From: Stratiolaelaps scimitus
Taxonomy: Eukaryota; Arthropoda; Arachnida; Mesostigmata; Laelapidae
Assembly (NCBI GenBank): GCA_019614645.1
Contig: JABWDB010000009.1
Coordinates: forward strand, 4,383,501 to 4,447,500
Length of the DNA: 64,000 nucleotides
Reading direction: 5' to 3'
The translations under genes and the position numbers were made by a program. Within the stretch, counting starts at the first letter, position 1. Each line of letters begins with the position of its first letter. Below, in pieces: positions 47,401 through 60,700 of this stretch. Under the pieces are notes generated by a model. That model did no database searches, had not been told where the DNA came from, and saw nothing but the letters and a program-made list of their open reading frames with translations.

Positions 47401-50400
47401 ATCACTAACCAGGTCTCATAGGGCAACATACGCGCACCCCAACAACAATTCCTACTGTAATATGTAATTAGCATCGCGTGATGGGTACCACTACAGCGGA
47501 TACTCGACCATGGTCAAAACAACTTCTATGATCAGTGTCCGCTGGAGCGACTACCGACCGCCGCAGCCAGCCAGCAGCGGCCGCAATAATCATCGCTGCT
47601 GTTATTGTCCATTGGTGAGTGTTTTGGTCGTTTGGCATATTTTTGTCTGATTCGCGGGTGACTCTCGAGTCCCGCTGACGGGCACACCAGGTTAAAATTG
47701 CCAGCTGAAAATGACGTCGCTGTGTCCGTTCGTCCGTCGGCCGGCCAGCCAGTGGGAGGCTGATTGGCCGCTCAAACAGAGAATTTCACCGCGTAGCTCG
47801 GCTGTCGATCTGCCTGCTTACCAACCTGATTGCCCCGTCTTGACCACCTGACGCGTTGCCAAGAGTTGTCAGAACGAGCACACCGGGAGAAGGCGAAGGA
47901 GAGCCACAACGCGGACTCCCTACCGGTGCTGCTCCGTCCATCGAAACAACGACAATGGACGCAGCTGACAGCTTCCGATTCGCCTGCTTGCTGCGGGTGG
48001 TCTGCCGAGGAGGAGAAGTTCGCGAAGTCAATGCGCGAATTTCATCTCACCGGGCGCTCCACAGGGGTACCGAGATAGATGGGCAGAGTGTAGAAATTGC
48101 AAAAAATCAAAACAAAGAAGCACACAGGGTTTATTCGCTATGCCCACCGTCCTCGGTATAATAGTCGACAAGTTGAATCCTAGCAGATTGGTGTAAAGGT
48201 GTGTGTCAGCTGCCACCGACGCCTGACAGCCTGTGCGATCCCATGGTGATAGGTATCGGAGCTATCAAGATATTGCAATTGCTTCGTTTTGTTGCTGGGG
48301 GTGATCGGCAATCAACGATTGCATTCGATTTAATTTGGCCAATTATTAAACTTTGGCGAACAAAACGATTAATGGCGGCTGCGCTGGCTGGCAAGGTGGT
48401 ATTCTTGGTTTGCACCGCAGGTGTGAGGAATCGATCTATATGTGGCGTTTAACTTCTCTGCTGATTCAGTTGTAGGGTTGTTGTTATTTGTGTATATAAG
48501 GCGCGTATCGCGTAACTTGTCCTACAATGGTCCGCTTCGTGTACACAGGCAAGCAGCATATATATGTCAATAGAGAGCCGTGTCTATTATGACCCACCTG
48601 ATCTGGCGAAACCAATTCAAAATAAGAGCTATAATATATAATGCGTAATAAATAAATAATAAGTGTAAAATAATAAATGTATTTTATATTATAAAGTGTA
48701 AATATAATATATAAATGCTGTTGATTGATCGGCAGAAATATTTTTATGTTTGACGCTGGGAAATTCGCGTATTGAAAAGTGCCAAGTTCAATTCAGAAGT
48801 TTCTCGATTTTACGAACGTTATGCAAATATAATATAAAAAAAAAAAAAAAAAAAAAAAAAACACAATCGCCGATCTTTCGAAGCGCACTAATAACACAAT
48901 TGTGTATCGAGTTTGAGCAAAGAGTGACCCGGAAGCAATCGCTTGTTCCACCAACGAGTGGTGGTATATCTGAGAGAATTGAGTCGATTCAGATTGACAC
49001 CGCCCGATCATCATCCAGGCCTCATTTAGCAGTATCACCGGATCGAAACAATCACCAATGCCGGATTACAATTAGTCGAAATCCCGCATCAATTAAACCA
49101 GGACTGAGTGATGATTCGGCTTTCGATAGGGATAAACGACGTTTTGTGATTTCCCAGACGCGTCCGCTCTCTGGCAAGACCGTTCGGGTCAATAACGGAA
49201 TCGGGTTACTTGTTGTTTTTATATTTTTGTTCAGCACCCAAATGTCTTGTGCCAATATCTTGTTCCGCCATAAGCTGATTATCTAAAGGTGTCTGTACCT
49301 AAAAGGCAGCGTTTAAAAATAACAATAATTGATATAAACTCCTCCTATGAATCATAGCACACGATGTGAAAGGCAGCCACCAGCATCACAATCACCCGCG
49401 CCAGTGCGACCAGCGTTCGTGTCGAGCTGAAGAGCCCTATCAAGATGCTTGTCTGCCCGCTAGCGTCTCGAAGTGGTTTTTTTTTTTCTTAATCATCGGT
49501 ATTATGACATGCTGTTGTTGTCGTCGTCGTCGTACAACGTTCGCCGGTGCCGTTTGAGAACGACCGTACCTCTCGAGCCAAATGTGACATCATTGGCTAG
49601 ATGGGGTTTTCAGGCAGAGTGATTCAACGGCCGCTAGACGGCACGAATGAAGGCTTGGGTGACCGCGAGGTCAAAGTGGAGATAAGTGCAATTCGAGTGT
49701 TTGGCATTAGGACCTCATGCGGAACGACGCCTATCGGCGCTGTAAGCAGATGTTGCTTAGATGAATCGGATTTCTAGGTGTAGATCTCGGCCCTGCCATG
49801 AGGGCTGGTTACTTAACATGATTATGTTTAATCACTTGTTTAACGCGGATAACGACTTCAGTCTTGACTCTTGGTCGGCGTCTCGTAGTGAGTGCTTGCC
49901 GTAGGCATGGCGAAGAGGAATCTGAGTTTTTTTAGCGGGTCCGAGCCTGGACCCAGAGAGAATCGAACGATTTTGCTACGACAGGAGATACGTTCCTCTT
50001 CGAATTTGTATCGTAGAAAAAAATGCGTAGGTCAATAATGTGGAGGCCGGCCATCTTGTTTGTTTGTTTTCATAAATAATAACACACACAATCTCTGAAG
50101 CAACAGGTTATTTCGACAGACACGGAATCGAAAATTAAAAAAATCGAAGAGTATTATTGCGGTTGTTGTTCACTCGTGTATCTGGCTGATCTGCTATAGT
50201 GTGTACTGCTGAAGGAGTTGCCCATCTGAAGAAGTAGTCACGTCACGGCTGATACGTCAGTATAATTTACTCTTATGGTAGTTATGGGTGTGCTATCTAA
50301 TTAGATGTGGTAGCGCCTAATTAATGAGCGCTTCACCATCTTGCCGCCCGGCGGCGAACACAAGACTCACGGCTCGGCACTGCGGTCTAAACCGTTATCA

Positions 50401-53275
50401 GCCGTGGCATTAACGACAGATGAACATACAGGTGAACTCCCAAAGCTGAAACCTCACGTTCAGGACCTAGGCTTAATGGTAACCTATTTCAAGCGACTAG
50501 ACCATACAGGGGGCCATATATGAAAATGGGAATTTCATCCCATGTGACTCCTCTCATTTGGGAGGCCTAGAGGGTACATCGAAATTTCAGTGCATTGAAC
50601 CGCATGCAGAATAAAACTCCAATTAACAGAAATTGTTGTAGGGCTCAAGAGAATTTCCAACTGCTTAATTTGTACGATTTAAAAATGCAGTGTTGACACC
50701 TGGCGTTGTATTGTATAGTACCAGTTTTCGATAGCTTCGCAATTGGGTTTCTAGCCAACGGGCCACATGTTGTTCGCAATTAGCAACTAGCCTTTAATGA
50801 GGATGACAGCCCCCAAAAAATTCACGACAAATTTAGCCAAACTGGCGTCGGGAACCTTCCAAGGTTTCCAAGCGAAATCGGACCAGTAAAATGCTCAAAA
50901 GCAATTTGTCCTCAAATGTCGTCCCGATCGTAGTGCGCCATGTTAACGTGATCCATGGCAATTTCATTAATTCCTTCACCTGTGACTTGCTAATAATAGC
51001 AGCACTATCCCCACAAAAAAACACCACTCGGGCGGGTGGGTTATTGATAAACTCTGACAGCTCTCGCAGTTTTTTTTTCTGATTGTCGAGCAATGGTGTT
51101 GTATTGCGGCTGATCGCTGATGAAAGCCATGCCACCCCGGAGGTCCCGGCTGAGCCTTGAAATAATCGCGTGTGGGCTCGCTTTACTGGACGCCTGCTAG
51201 CCTAAGATTGGCTATTAAGGCTTGGCTACGACAAACTTCACTCATTCAATATCAGCGACGAACTCGGATCACGCACTGACGAGCAGTATTTGAGCCAGCA
51301 GTGATATCGCATGTCGAATCGATAAATTATAGCCTCTCCTCCTGCCGAAATCACTCAGGTACTGCGCTACGCGTATCCCTACAATGGCAAGTCGTTTCGA
51401 TTGACGCTGTCTACAGCGCCTGTATGCTGCATCACCGATAACAGCAAGTCGTTGTCAAGACCGAGGGAGGCACCGTGGCCGATCTCACCGATCTGAATCA
51501 CGGCGAGAGACAACGACCATTGCTCCCTTCGGCTGCCAGCCACCCCGGCCGCTCTTTCCGTCGACAGTGACCGCACCACTCAGACGGCAGATGAGATCCA
51601 TCAGCCGATTTCCTGTTCCTCGATTCCCTCATGGCTATGTTTCGCTCAGACGAGATAGCCTTTATCAATCGTGATTACCACCACATTACACAATGACGTC
51701 ACACACAACACAGATGTGCTCAAGGCACAGAATCATCCGGAGGGAAAATTTACCTGGAGCTATTCCCCACAATGATATATGATTTAGACCTTAGTGATTG
51801 CTAATCTCATCTGAAGGTGAACGCACTAATAGCTGCATTTATTTGCCTAACACAAATAATCACCGTTCAGATTCTACCGGTGAAATGTAGAATCGACGAT
51901 CTCTTTCCCAGAGCGAGCGATTCGAGGTGGTGGCAGTTACGTAACCCCCCCCCCCCCCCCACCCCGCCCCGTAATCCTCCGCTTCCCGGCGCAGAAGAAC
52001 GAAGTCTTTTCATTTTGATCAAATTCGACATTTGATTGAATTCCCCAAATACAGCGAGCTGTGGAGCGTTTATCTTCTTCGAAATGATCGTTCGACTGCG
52101 TCGGGCTAGGCCTATTCAGTTCGGTGTTCGGCAAATATCGAAGCGTCCGCTTTTTTTTCCAAAAGTATACAGTGTACAGTTTCGCGTTGCGTTTGTTTGC
52201 GAATCAACGGCTGCCTTCCTCTCTTGCGTTTTTATTTATGCCGCACGCAACGCTCGTGTCATGGGTACACCGACAGCATCCGCTGTCGGTGTTCTCAATG
52301 ATTTACCGTCAGCACCACGGCGATATCGCTTTTTGCCGATACGCGTTGCTGTGTCTCTGTTGTCATTGTTCGACATCTCTTCCTCATCTTTTTGACTTTT
52401 TCATTTTATTTTTTTTATGTCTAAACTGGTTATTGCATCCGCGATAGCGGCCGATAGCAGTAAAGCAGCGGCGGTGGCGGTGGCGACGGCGGCAGCAGCA
52501 GCAGCAACAACAGCAACTGAGCTGGCCCAGCCCCCGTACGAGGCGGGTGCATGGGGACGATTCGTGTATCTCATGTCTACACTGAGCCAAAAAAAAAACA
52601 ACAGCAAGGTGATAAACCCTGCCTTAACTTATAGTGAACTCGTATAGCAGCGATCATAACGACCACCGAGGCCGCCAACGCTAGCGTCGACGTCGACGAC
52701 AATATCAACACTTGAATGAGAACATCCGCTGTCACCGTCGCACGACCGCACAACGAACCGCAAGCGCCGGCTAAGCCGTTTAAATTTCCCAGACTCGTCT
52801 CGTACAACATTTCGCATTGCGTGAAGAGATGACGGCAATCTATCTATCCATCCATATCTATTGGCGTGTCGGTCTAGTCACTTTCCCCGGGGGAGGCTGC
52901 AGTGCGGCGGCTGTCGTTGTGCCCGTTGCCGCCATCAGCGGCACGACGACCAGGTAGAGCGCATTATCGCCCTTCTATGCAGCGGCGATAGCGAAATGTA
53001 CAATGCGATTGGCTGCCGCCTGGGCAGTGCAACCAACATGGTTGTAACTCCAGCTATGCTGGATATTGGCACCCACTGAAGTGGTCTGTCTATCTCCGTC
53101 GTCGTTGTCTGTCTCTGTTTGCGTCAAGCCGTAAGGCGCCATAAAGTGGCAACAAAGGTGTCTTCCCTCGGCTGCTTCTGTTGATGACTATGACGCTTAT
53201 GATTCCGGTATCAGGGTGTTGCTGCAGCTGCCGCAGTTGGTCGTCATTCACTCGTTCGTTTTCAGCATCAGAGGC

Positions 53276-53329
<54 letters not shown>

Positions 53330-54997
53330 CTACACCGTTTACTCAAGCGCGGCGGCTGATGAGCGCACTCAGTGTCTTCGATCGCACTGGGGTGTTGTCG
53401 AACTCCAGCGAGCTGTCGTTGAATACAATAACGGGCCGGAGAACGCGCTGCTTTAAATGCCAGCAAATGTAGGCGTTTTACGATGCCCCTACATCTAGCA
53501 CTGAGACAAAGCATCCGTATGCAATTCGTGGTATTATCGCCAGCAAGTTGGCTGAACCATTCATTGTTCGTTGCCGCGATTCAGATTTGATTCAGCGGCG
53601 GCGGCAGCAGTAACCTGCATAACGATATCTAAGAGCTCGACATTGTTGTTGTTGTTGTCGTCAATGTTGCCATTGTGAGTCAATGTTAGTCGTTACCAGC
53701 TATCGCGGCAATAACAAGCGTGTTTATGTTGGTATATTATCGCGCTTTAGAAATATATCGACGATCTCGAAGGCTCTTGTCGTCATTGTTCAGCAGATAA
53801 CTCACCGTTTCAACGGAGCCGTTCAACGAAACCACCTGACACAAATAGCAACATCCTGTACGTAGGTAATTAGGCACTGCTGCAATTGCGAGCACAAATG
53901 ATTGACGTTTACTATTAGCAAACGATTGCTGTTGCTTGTATTTCCATAGGAATCTGTCTTTCTTGTTGTTACAGCTGCTCATACCGACTGTCTTATATAC
54001 TATATAACTTCATCCAATGTAAAATCTTGTGTAATTCGAGATCTGACTATGAATGTAGGCAGTTTCGAAAACAAGATAGCCGTATGTCAGCAACGACCTA
54101 ACGGTGACCCTCGTAGACCTCTCTAATGTCCATGAAGACAAAGGACTATGACGTCCCACCCTACCTTCCTCGCTCTTCCTCCTTCGCTCTGCCAGAAATG
54201 TTTTTCAAATTATTCTCCATCATTAATTCAGTTCACCCGCTGCTGAAAGACACCGCAACCGGTTTAGGGTTGATCCCACCTCGGCGTGTGCGACCTTAAA
54301 TTTCTGCGCAGCGTTGCCTTTGTCGTCGCCGCTTCTTGTTACCCTGTCCTGTTGTCATTCTAGCTTTCCTCAGTCGATTGGATTTTATTTATAGTTCGCT
54401 ATCAATTTGACTATATATATATATATACATATATCTCGATGAAAAAACAAAAAAAACGGCTTTCTTTGTTCACGCATTCGTCCTTCAATGGTACCTGCTT
54501 ATATATCCATTGTGTATTATTACGATTGTTATCATTCTTCTTATTGGCATTGCTAAATAAACGACGCGATTCTATTCGCTGCCACCAAGAAAGTAATGTG
54601 CTAAACACATGACGAATAGGAGCGTAGATAGTGGCCGTACACCCCGCTACAGTACGTATTCAACGGATCAGAGAGATGCCGCTCTGATCTATCTCCGGCT
54701 GATCGGATGATGGCTTCAAATCGGTCATTCAGCTAACGCGTCCGCCAATGGCAGATCAACCGCAATCTGCCGATAAATGGTCGGTCGTTTCAGTCCAATT
54801 GCTCATTGCCAAAATAATGGCGCCATACGTAGAAAGACATTAATGTGACTTGCGTTGTCACATAATAAAAATATGCGTTCTCTGTTATCCATATACGTAC
54901 ACATATATAATGATTTTCCGTAAGAATGAACAGGTTTTTCCTCCGTCTCGATATCGACGGCTAACTTAGAGACGAATGATACTTTTTCTATTAAGCT

Positions 54998-55030
<33 letters not shown>

Positions 55031-57018
55031 ATATATGTGTCTATGTGTATATATATCAAAATAGGCGCACTGTCGTTTCGATGAGACTGCTTGTTTCAGC
55101 GTTGTCGAGATTGTGTCGCCTTCAAGCTACGTGTTATATAGCGTAAGACCTTTGGTTTGGTGTTTCCGAACGTTCAGGAGGCGAGAGAAGGGTGTCTGTG
55201 CTTCCTAGTGATTAACGTGGGGGGGGGGGGGGGCGTAAACTTTAATTGAAGCACAAGCACATCATCAACTGGTAGCTTTTACACGCGTTGCGTTAGTCGG
55301 TGAAGTAAGCGAATCTTACGAAGCAATGCTAAGCAACCGTCGACGTAAAATGTTGGCTGAGAGTGAGCCCGAAAAACCTTCCCGGGGTGAAGAAAGCGGT
55401 ACACTGTTACCAGGTATAATTATCGACTCTATTTCGAGTGTACGATTGCTTCACACGAAGGCTCTTTTACAATTGTGATTGATGCAATTATCGTTCGTAG
55501 ATACCTACGCAAATATTACTAACTGAATTCTTGTGATATATTGTAGGATTCAATGTGCAATTTAACCTAAAAGTGCCCGTCGCCCCCATGTCGACAAAAG
55601 CTCCAATGGAATCTTTGAGACAACAACGAGGCGCTCAATGAACGCATGCTGAAATGCTGTAACCGTAGTCGCCACGGGAGCGAGTGCAGGCTACTGCCAT
55701 TAACGCCCCCAATTCGCCGTGTCAACCTCGGCCAGCAGCCGGACAGCTCTCCCTTTATAGTTGAACATGTCTTTATAGCTCTACTAAATAGAAGAAAAAG
55801 CTGACCAAGAGCAGCTAGCAAATAGAAAGAATATTCGCATACAGCGTTTGCTGGCCTGTACACACGTGAACACCGACTTCACGGAACATAATACGCATCA
55901 ATCCCAACTTGTATTGGGGGAAATAAAAGCCTCCACCGGAACATGCCTCAGTCCGCTGTGTTAATCCAGTGACACAACAATTTACGTGAACACTATGGTG
56001 TTTTGAAATAGCATTAAATAAGACATCCGTTTTTGAGACATCACTAATTGGACTACCATTGCTTCTACGATTGTGTTGGACACGCATATTTGTATATAAA
56101 TATACATATTGCAAGGGACTGAGGCCTTAGGTAAGAATACATGTGTGTGTGTGTGTGTGCCATGCAATACATAACTGATTAATTTTCAATAACTTTGAAC
56201 ATTAGGCAAGCATTGTTGTGGATAATGAGATAAAGAAGCTCAATTTTAGCGTAGCATTAACCCAACGAGAACTCATCGACTGTTGTATCATGATAAGTGC
56301 GTGTGTGTGTGTGTGTGTGTGTGTGTAAGTGCAATCTCAAGGAACCCGCTTTGCAGATATGAACTACGCCCAGACGGTCATGGGTCACCTCTGGAACTGC
56401 GGGTTCTTCACAGCGAATTCTCTTAGCTCGAGTGCAATCTTTATCTATTGTTTCTGTCATTCTTAACCTAACGTTAACATAACATGAGGGAATTCTCTTG
56501 AGTGAAGATTCCATTCGATGACATCGCTTAATACGTTGCTCGTTTCGACCCGTACGGATTCTCTAACGCCTATGTCACCGTGATACGATCCGGGTGACCG
56601 ACGGCTGTTCAGCCACCGTAAAAACAATACTGGAATATCAAACCATAGAAACATCATTCGGTAGACGTGTACATATAAAAGTTGCAGTTACTAAAGCATC
56701 ACACGGTTGACAATCGACATCTGAGTATTTGTTTAACCGCCGTCATAGCTTCTAGCCTGCAGGAGAGATGAGATAGTATTGCTATTATCTGGGGATCATT
56801 GAGCTCATGTCTGGATTCGACGTATTCCGTACGCATATTAGCGCCATACCAACCACTATGTAGCGGTTGGTAGGTGATATGCTGGCTGTAGTGTCCATTT
56901 CTAAGTCGAGATATTTTATCTGCAGGAGTTGTCCAATGGTAATAGAAGTAGCGGCTACATTTCCGCTGTTACAGACTTCGTAGTAAATCTCGAAATCGTA
57001 CGAAATCTCATCGACCTA

Positions 57019-57050
<32 letters not shown>

Positions 57051-57707
57051 ATCGATATGCCACACGGACAGTTACTTTTAGAGTTCTTTGGCGGGGCATC
57101 ACTTAATTAATCTACGACTATATGACCAGTCGAATGTATTTTTTTTCCTTTATTTCTTCCTGTTATTAGAACTAATTGTGTTAAATCTGACAACATCTCC
57201 ATGTTTAAACGTTCTGTGGCTGACTCCCAGCCAAGATTCCACGTTCACGGTGTTACATGTGCATTACTTCGTTATTCGACGGGCCCCTTTTTAAGTGCAC
57301 ACCCGCACGTACGCTGCAGTATAACTATCGATCTTCAATAATATGCATGTTAAATTGAAACATTCAATTTACTGACTATATATTGGATCGGTTAGCTCAG
57401 TCTATACTAAAACAAGGCAACTTAACGCTGATTCAATCGTCTCCGTGTCTCGTCATTGCAAGCATGTGATGGCCATCACGAAAACGGAAATTAGTAATTA
57501 ATGAGCTTATATTTATCACCTAATGTCGTTTCAGAGATGGCTCCGTCGGGGGATTATCACGCATCGGTGGAGCTGTTAGGCAGTTACGATCCGAAGGGTC
57601 ACAAGATCATACGCGACCCGTACTACGACAGCGGCTCAGCTGGCTTCGAAGAGGTGTTTGAGCAGTGTAAGCGGGCCTGCTCAGCCTTCCTCGAGCAACA
57701 CAAATGA
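32312..57707 (+). CDS. ACP1: low-molecular-weight protein tyrosine phosphatase, complete 4-exon gene
   Basis: Coding exons are 32312-32417, 45783-45865, 46466-46583 and 57535-57707. All introns are GT/AG, phases are 1, 0 and 1, and the joined frame is 480 nt (159 aa plus stop), matching the family's usual 155-160 aa. It is a small cytosolic phosphatase acting on phosphotyrosine. The active-site loop [13 protein letters not shown] is at 10-22, with nucleophile C14 and R20 of the C-x5-R signature. DSAATG is at 44-49. The general-acid region is DPYY at 130-133, with D130 the expected proton donor. The C-terminus is [16 protein letters not shown]. The start has an A at -3 and gives the usual short lead before the loop. 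Introns are 13.4 kb, 0.6 kb and 11.0 kb, so a 480-base message is spread over 25.4 kb. ACP1 is the vertebrate name; insects have primo-1 and primo-2. Confidence 0.93.
34202..34261 (+). other. orphan exon-like segment with strong splice acceptor
   Basis: A pyrimidine-rich tract and acceptor (ATTTATTTTTAG) precede a 60-base frame that reads [19 protein letters not shown] and stops at 34259-34261. It looks like a short terminal coding exon. It does not extend LMW-PTP, because joining it to exon 1 in phase gives a stop after eight codons. No upstream partner exon was found and I recognise no family. Confidence 0.25.
37690..37750 (-). repeat. tRNA-like SINE head or tRNA-derived relic
   Basis: The minus strand has an A-box-like TGGTCTAGTCGATATCCC and, about 20 bases later, a B box GGTTCGAATTCC at 37701-37690. 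The acceptor stem does not pair, so this is not a functional tRNA gene. No tail matching copies A and B was found. Confidence 0.45.
40880..41010 (+). repeat. tRNA-like SINE copy C, degraded
   Basis: GTCGAGTCCCA, CTTGACCAG and ATAAGCATTG occur in the same order as the blocks in copies A (about 4300) and B (about 20175), with extra sequence between them. It is interpreted as a decayed member of the same family. Confidence 0.4.
41576..41603. repeat. poly-C tract fused to alternating (GC)n
   Basis: Fifteen C residues (41576-41590) run into GCGCGCGGGCGCG (to about 41603). It is a second instance of the pattern at 31707-31726. Confidence 0.85.
45783..45865 (+). CDS. ACP1: LMW-PTP exon 2
   Basis: Residues 36-63 ([18 protein letters not shown], then PDRRAMK). 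The acceptor is CTTGGTAG and the donor is AAG|GTGAGT. It was found by its DSAAT motif and fits the phases of exons 1 and 3 exactly. Confidence 0.92.
46466..46583 (+). CDS. ACP1: LMW-PTP exon 3
   Basis: Residues 64-102 plus one base of Glu103. It starts after CAAACGTAG and ends at AAAG|GTATGC. It contains [20 protein letters not shown] and DNSN, matching the conserved middle of the family. Confidence 0.92.
47155..47179. repeat. (TA)n microsatellite
   Basis: About 25 bases of alternating TA in LMW-PTP intron 3, 570 bases after exon 3. Confidence 0.9.
48836..48861. repeat. poly-A tract of 26
   Basis: An uninterrupted run of A. It could be the tail of an inserted retrocopy, but the AT-rich sequence before it has no recognisable coding or tRNA-like part and no flanking duplication was found. 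Confidence 0.9.
51945..51960. repeat. poly-C tract of 16
   Basis: An uninterrupted C run followed by ACCCCGCCCC. One of several long C/G homopolymers in the window. Confidence 0.9.
53276..53329. repeat. compound (TG)n(TA)n(TG)n microsatellite
   Basis: A short TG run leads into 35 bases of TA (53285-53319) and then five TG units. It is the longest simple repeat in the window. Confidence 0.95.
54998..55036. repeat. interrupted (TA)n microsatellite
   Basis: Two (TA)n runs separated by TTTAT, followed by TG-containing repeats to about 55056. Confidence 0.9.
55219..55233. repeat. poly-G tract of 15
   Basis: An uninterrupted G run in LMW-PTP intron 3. Confidence 0.9.
57022..57052. repeat. (TA)n microsatellite
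   Basis: About 28 bases of alternating TA, 480 bases upstream of the last LMW-PTP exon. Confidence 0.9.
57535..57707 (+). CDS. ACP1: LMW-PTP exon 4 (terminal)
   Basis: Residues 103-159 and a TGA stop at 57705-57707. The acceptor is GTCGTTTCAG. It contains VELLGSYDP and [15 protein letters not shown], with the likely general acid D130. Confidence 0.95.
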
Positions 57708-60700
57708 CAGGACCAAGGGCAGCAGAGTTGACGGCAGCAGCACCAGTAGCAGCGCCGCCTATAACCCAACGTGGTCAACACCGGCGGCTAGGGAAACTCT
57801 TGAATATGGTTCATTTAACGATACGATTATACATTATTAATTATTGAAAAGGGACAAAATCTCCCTCGGGGTGGTCGCCGTTCGTTTCGTCTCTGGCGAT
57901 TTTCCGACGCTGATTTACCGCGTTAAGTTTGAATTGATGATTCAGCTGATATCGAGACGAGACCTTTACTTATTATCTAAATGTATTGTGACTGTAATGA
58001 ACATGGTGAAAAACCAGGCACGTAGGTGTAACGTGATCAAATCTAATCTGCAACCACAGAAGCCGTTAGAAGACGTTATTTCGGATGGTTAGACGAACCA
58101 GTAATCGAGAGGTAGAGAATGAGTTGACGTTTTGTCGACAATTTCTTTATATTCTCTCTCTCTCTCTCTCCCTCTGTGTATTTCTGTTGCCTGATTACAT
58201 CTACTGTACAGATAAATATATAAAACAAATAACCAGGTTCGAGTTGTCATCAGTATACGGTCAATCATTACGTGTGCCGCTAACACACAGAGGTTCACGT
58301 TGGAAAGCTCGACAGTATCATCTCCTTTCGTATTTGTCACTGACATCGTAATCGCCGACCCCGAGAACTCCCGATATCGATATTAGACGATGTAAGTTCA
58401 ACACACATGCTTTGGTCACCATAAATATCCAAAGTTTTAGGATAGTTGTCCTTCTCGTAGTCCTCTCCAGTACAGCTGCTGCTAAAGCTCCCGGCTACAA
58501 TGATATAGATACGACCTAATTCTGTTCGTTAATAGCCAAAGGTGGTTCCGATGAATGTCACATGGGGGAACAGCTGAGGCATCAGCTAAAGTAACAGTGG
58601 TCCCGTTTCCTTCAGCGTAATGGCCGCCAGCACGAAACTATTACTCGTATAGAATGCCGATATGTGTCCGCTATCCAAGTCTCGATATGTTATTTCTTTG
58701 CTCTTATGTGTGATGTTAGATACACACAGAAATAATGGGTCTTTCAATGGAGGACCTCAGCCTAAGTAACTGACTCGGCACGGTATGGTTACACACGGCG
58801 GGGAGTCGCATTGAGACAATTTGGTCTCAATCTCCACTTTAAATCATAGAAGAATGACGTACTTAATATTGAATCACCAGGGAAGGTCAAATGTATCGGG
58901 AAGGCGTGTTTAGTGGGTGGTCGAGTCTAGTTACGGTGCCAATGACAGACGTTTCTACGAACGCAGCGAATAATAGATACGAAGAGAGGGAGAGAGAGAG
59001 AGAGAGAGACCCCAAGACGTTACAAAAGTGACGCACTGAGTACGAACGGATTGAGTCACATCTATGTGTGATGTATTTATGATGATACGTCTTGTCCATT
59101 ACCCCCTGTTACATCGATCCCCTGATGTTTCTCAACAATACGATATCTATTATTAGCCTACCGAGAACACTACGACCTTACAATGTCCATATACATATAG
59201 CGATATTGGACAGAGCTTACCCGACGACATCGATTACTTATGGAGGCACTGACTGGAGATGCTGTCAGCCAATGTTGTCGCTGCGGGTCCGCAGTGACCC
59301 CTGCGAACCTGCGTGGACGGACGGGCGGACGCTGCGAGAAAGTCAAGCAAACTAGATTGTCGCTATCTGTAGTCGTGTGACGGCGTGGCCTGATTGCATA
59401 ATACGCATCTGTTTCGGAGAGACAGCTTCCATGGAAACCACGAGCAGTTTGCGGCCACGATTTGTGATCGCCGATGCGATCCCCAGAAATCGCGGTTTGG
59501 CTCGGGTACAGCTAGCACTGTCATGCCTGTGTTCTCACAGGTCTGTTGAAGAAAGTCGAGATAAGTCAGGCATGACCGACGATGATAGGTCCTTGAAGCA
59601 ATGCTGGTACACAACAACAACAACAGCAATCGTACCGTGGCCTTTCTGCCATGGAACGTCAGGTTGAGGGTCAGCTAAGAGAAGAGACAAACATCTGGGA
59701 AGCATTTTAGAGTGCAATGCTATGTGTGCGCGAAAGCTCTATATAGCGACGGCATTAGGAACGATGCAAACTAGAGCGATCAAAGGTTGACCACGACAGA
59801 ACGGCGGCGAATGAAAAAATATCTAGAATTACCTCAGGTAACACTAAGATGCATAAGAGGTGAGGTCGCATCGATACAATAATAATATGTCTCAAATGAT
59901 AGGTATATGGATAGCCAAATAGAGATAACAAGTAACATGAATGTAACCTGCTGACGGCATTATTTTGACTTACTGTTTGTCACGATGATGTCCGTTAATT
60001 GAGTGTGTTAATGTCACGTAGAAGAAACGCTACGTGCGTTCGTTTCTAGATGCGTACTTACCTTGGCCGCAGGACTGGCAAGTTTGGCCAACTCTCGACA
60101 AGGCAGCGACTAGACAAATCCCGCGGTGGTCGAATCAATGGTACGCACACAAAGAAGATTGGACAGACGTTTGCTGCTTTGACCAAGGAGTGGTGACGAA
60201 GAGTGATCACAGTGCGACAGCGAGAAATCGGCTAGAGGCAAGGAAAGTGAATTTATCCTAAAACGATGATTATTATTATTGTTCCACTTTTGTTGCACAG
60301 TGCAAAAAAAAATGTCTGTTAATAAAAATATACGTATGTTAGGTGTGTGTGGTACGACATTTTGTATTTATTTGGGATGGGGGGGGGGGTAGTAAATGCT
60401 GGTAGCTAAGTGCTTGCGTTTATGCTCAGGTCATCGTATACAATAGCATTTTCTCCAACGTTAAATGAAGAATTTATGTTTTCCAGTATAAGAACGACTT
60501 GACTCTACTAATGAAAACTCAAGTATATATATATATATATATATACTTTTTAAATCAACTCATTCGCAGAGATACCACACTGAACCTATTAATTTTACAT
60601 ATGTATAACATATTCTCTGTCATTTATGAATTCCACTGTCGAATGTCTCAGATCCAGCAGACCCGTGACTGCCTAGTGGATTAGTACACCGCGCAGTCGA

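Larger units (their letters stand above)
46584..57534. other. LMW-PTP intron 3: repeats, no accepted gene
   Basis: This 11 kb intron contains (TA)n at 47155-47179, 54412-54426, 54998-55036 and 57022-57052, a poly-A of 26 at 48836-48861 and poly-C/poly-G tracts at 51945-51960 and 55219-55233. A compound (TG)(TA)(TG) repeat lies at 53276-53329 and (TG)n at 56143-56158 and 56299-56325. GC-rich patches are at 47520-48060 and 52440-52960. The minus-strand frame at 50833-51135 reads somewhat like protein ([20 protein letters not shown]) but has no recognised relative. Confidence 0.45.

Noticed and set aside
48750..49286. A 178-codon plus-strand open frame
   Set aside because: It reads through a 26-base poly-A (lysine run) and shows no family resemblance.
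57390..57455. tRNA-like A box (GGTTAGCTCAGT)
   Set aside because: No convincing B box follows at the right distance and no cloverleaf can be drawn.
60052..60139. Exon-like segment between TTTCTAG and GGTACGC
   Set aside because: Two frames are equally open, neither gives a known protein and no neighbouring exon fits.
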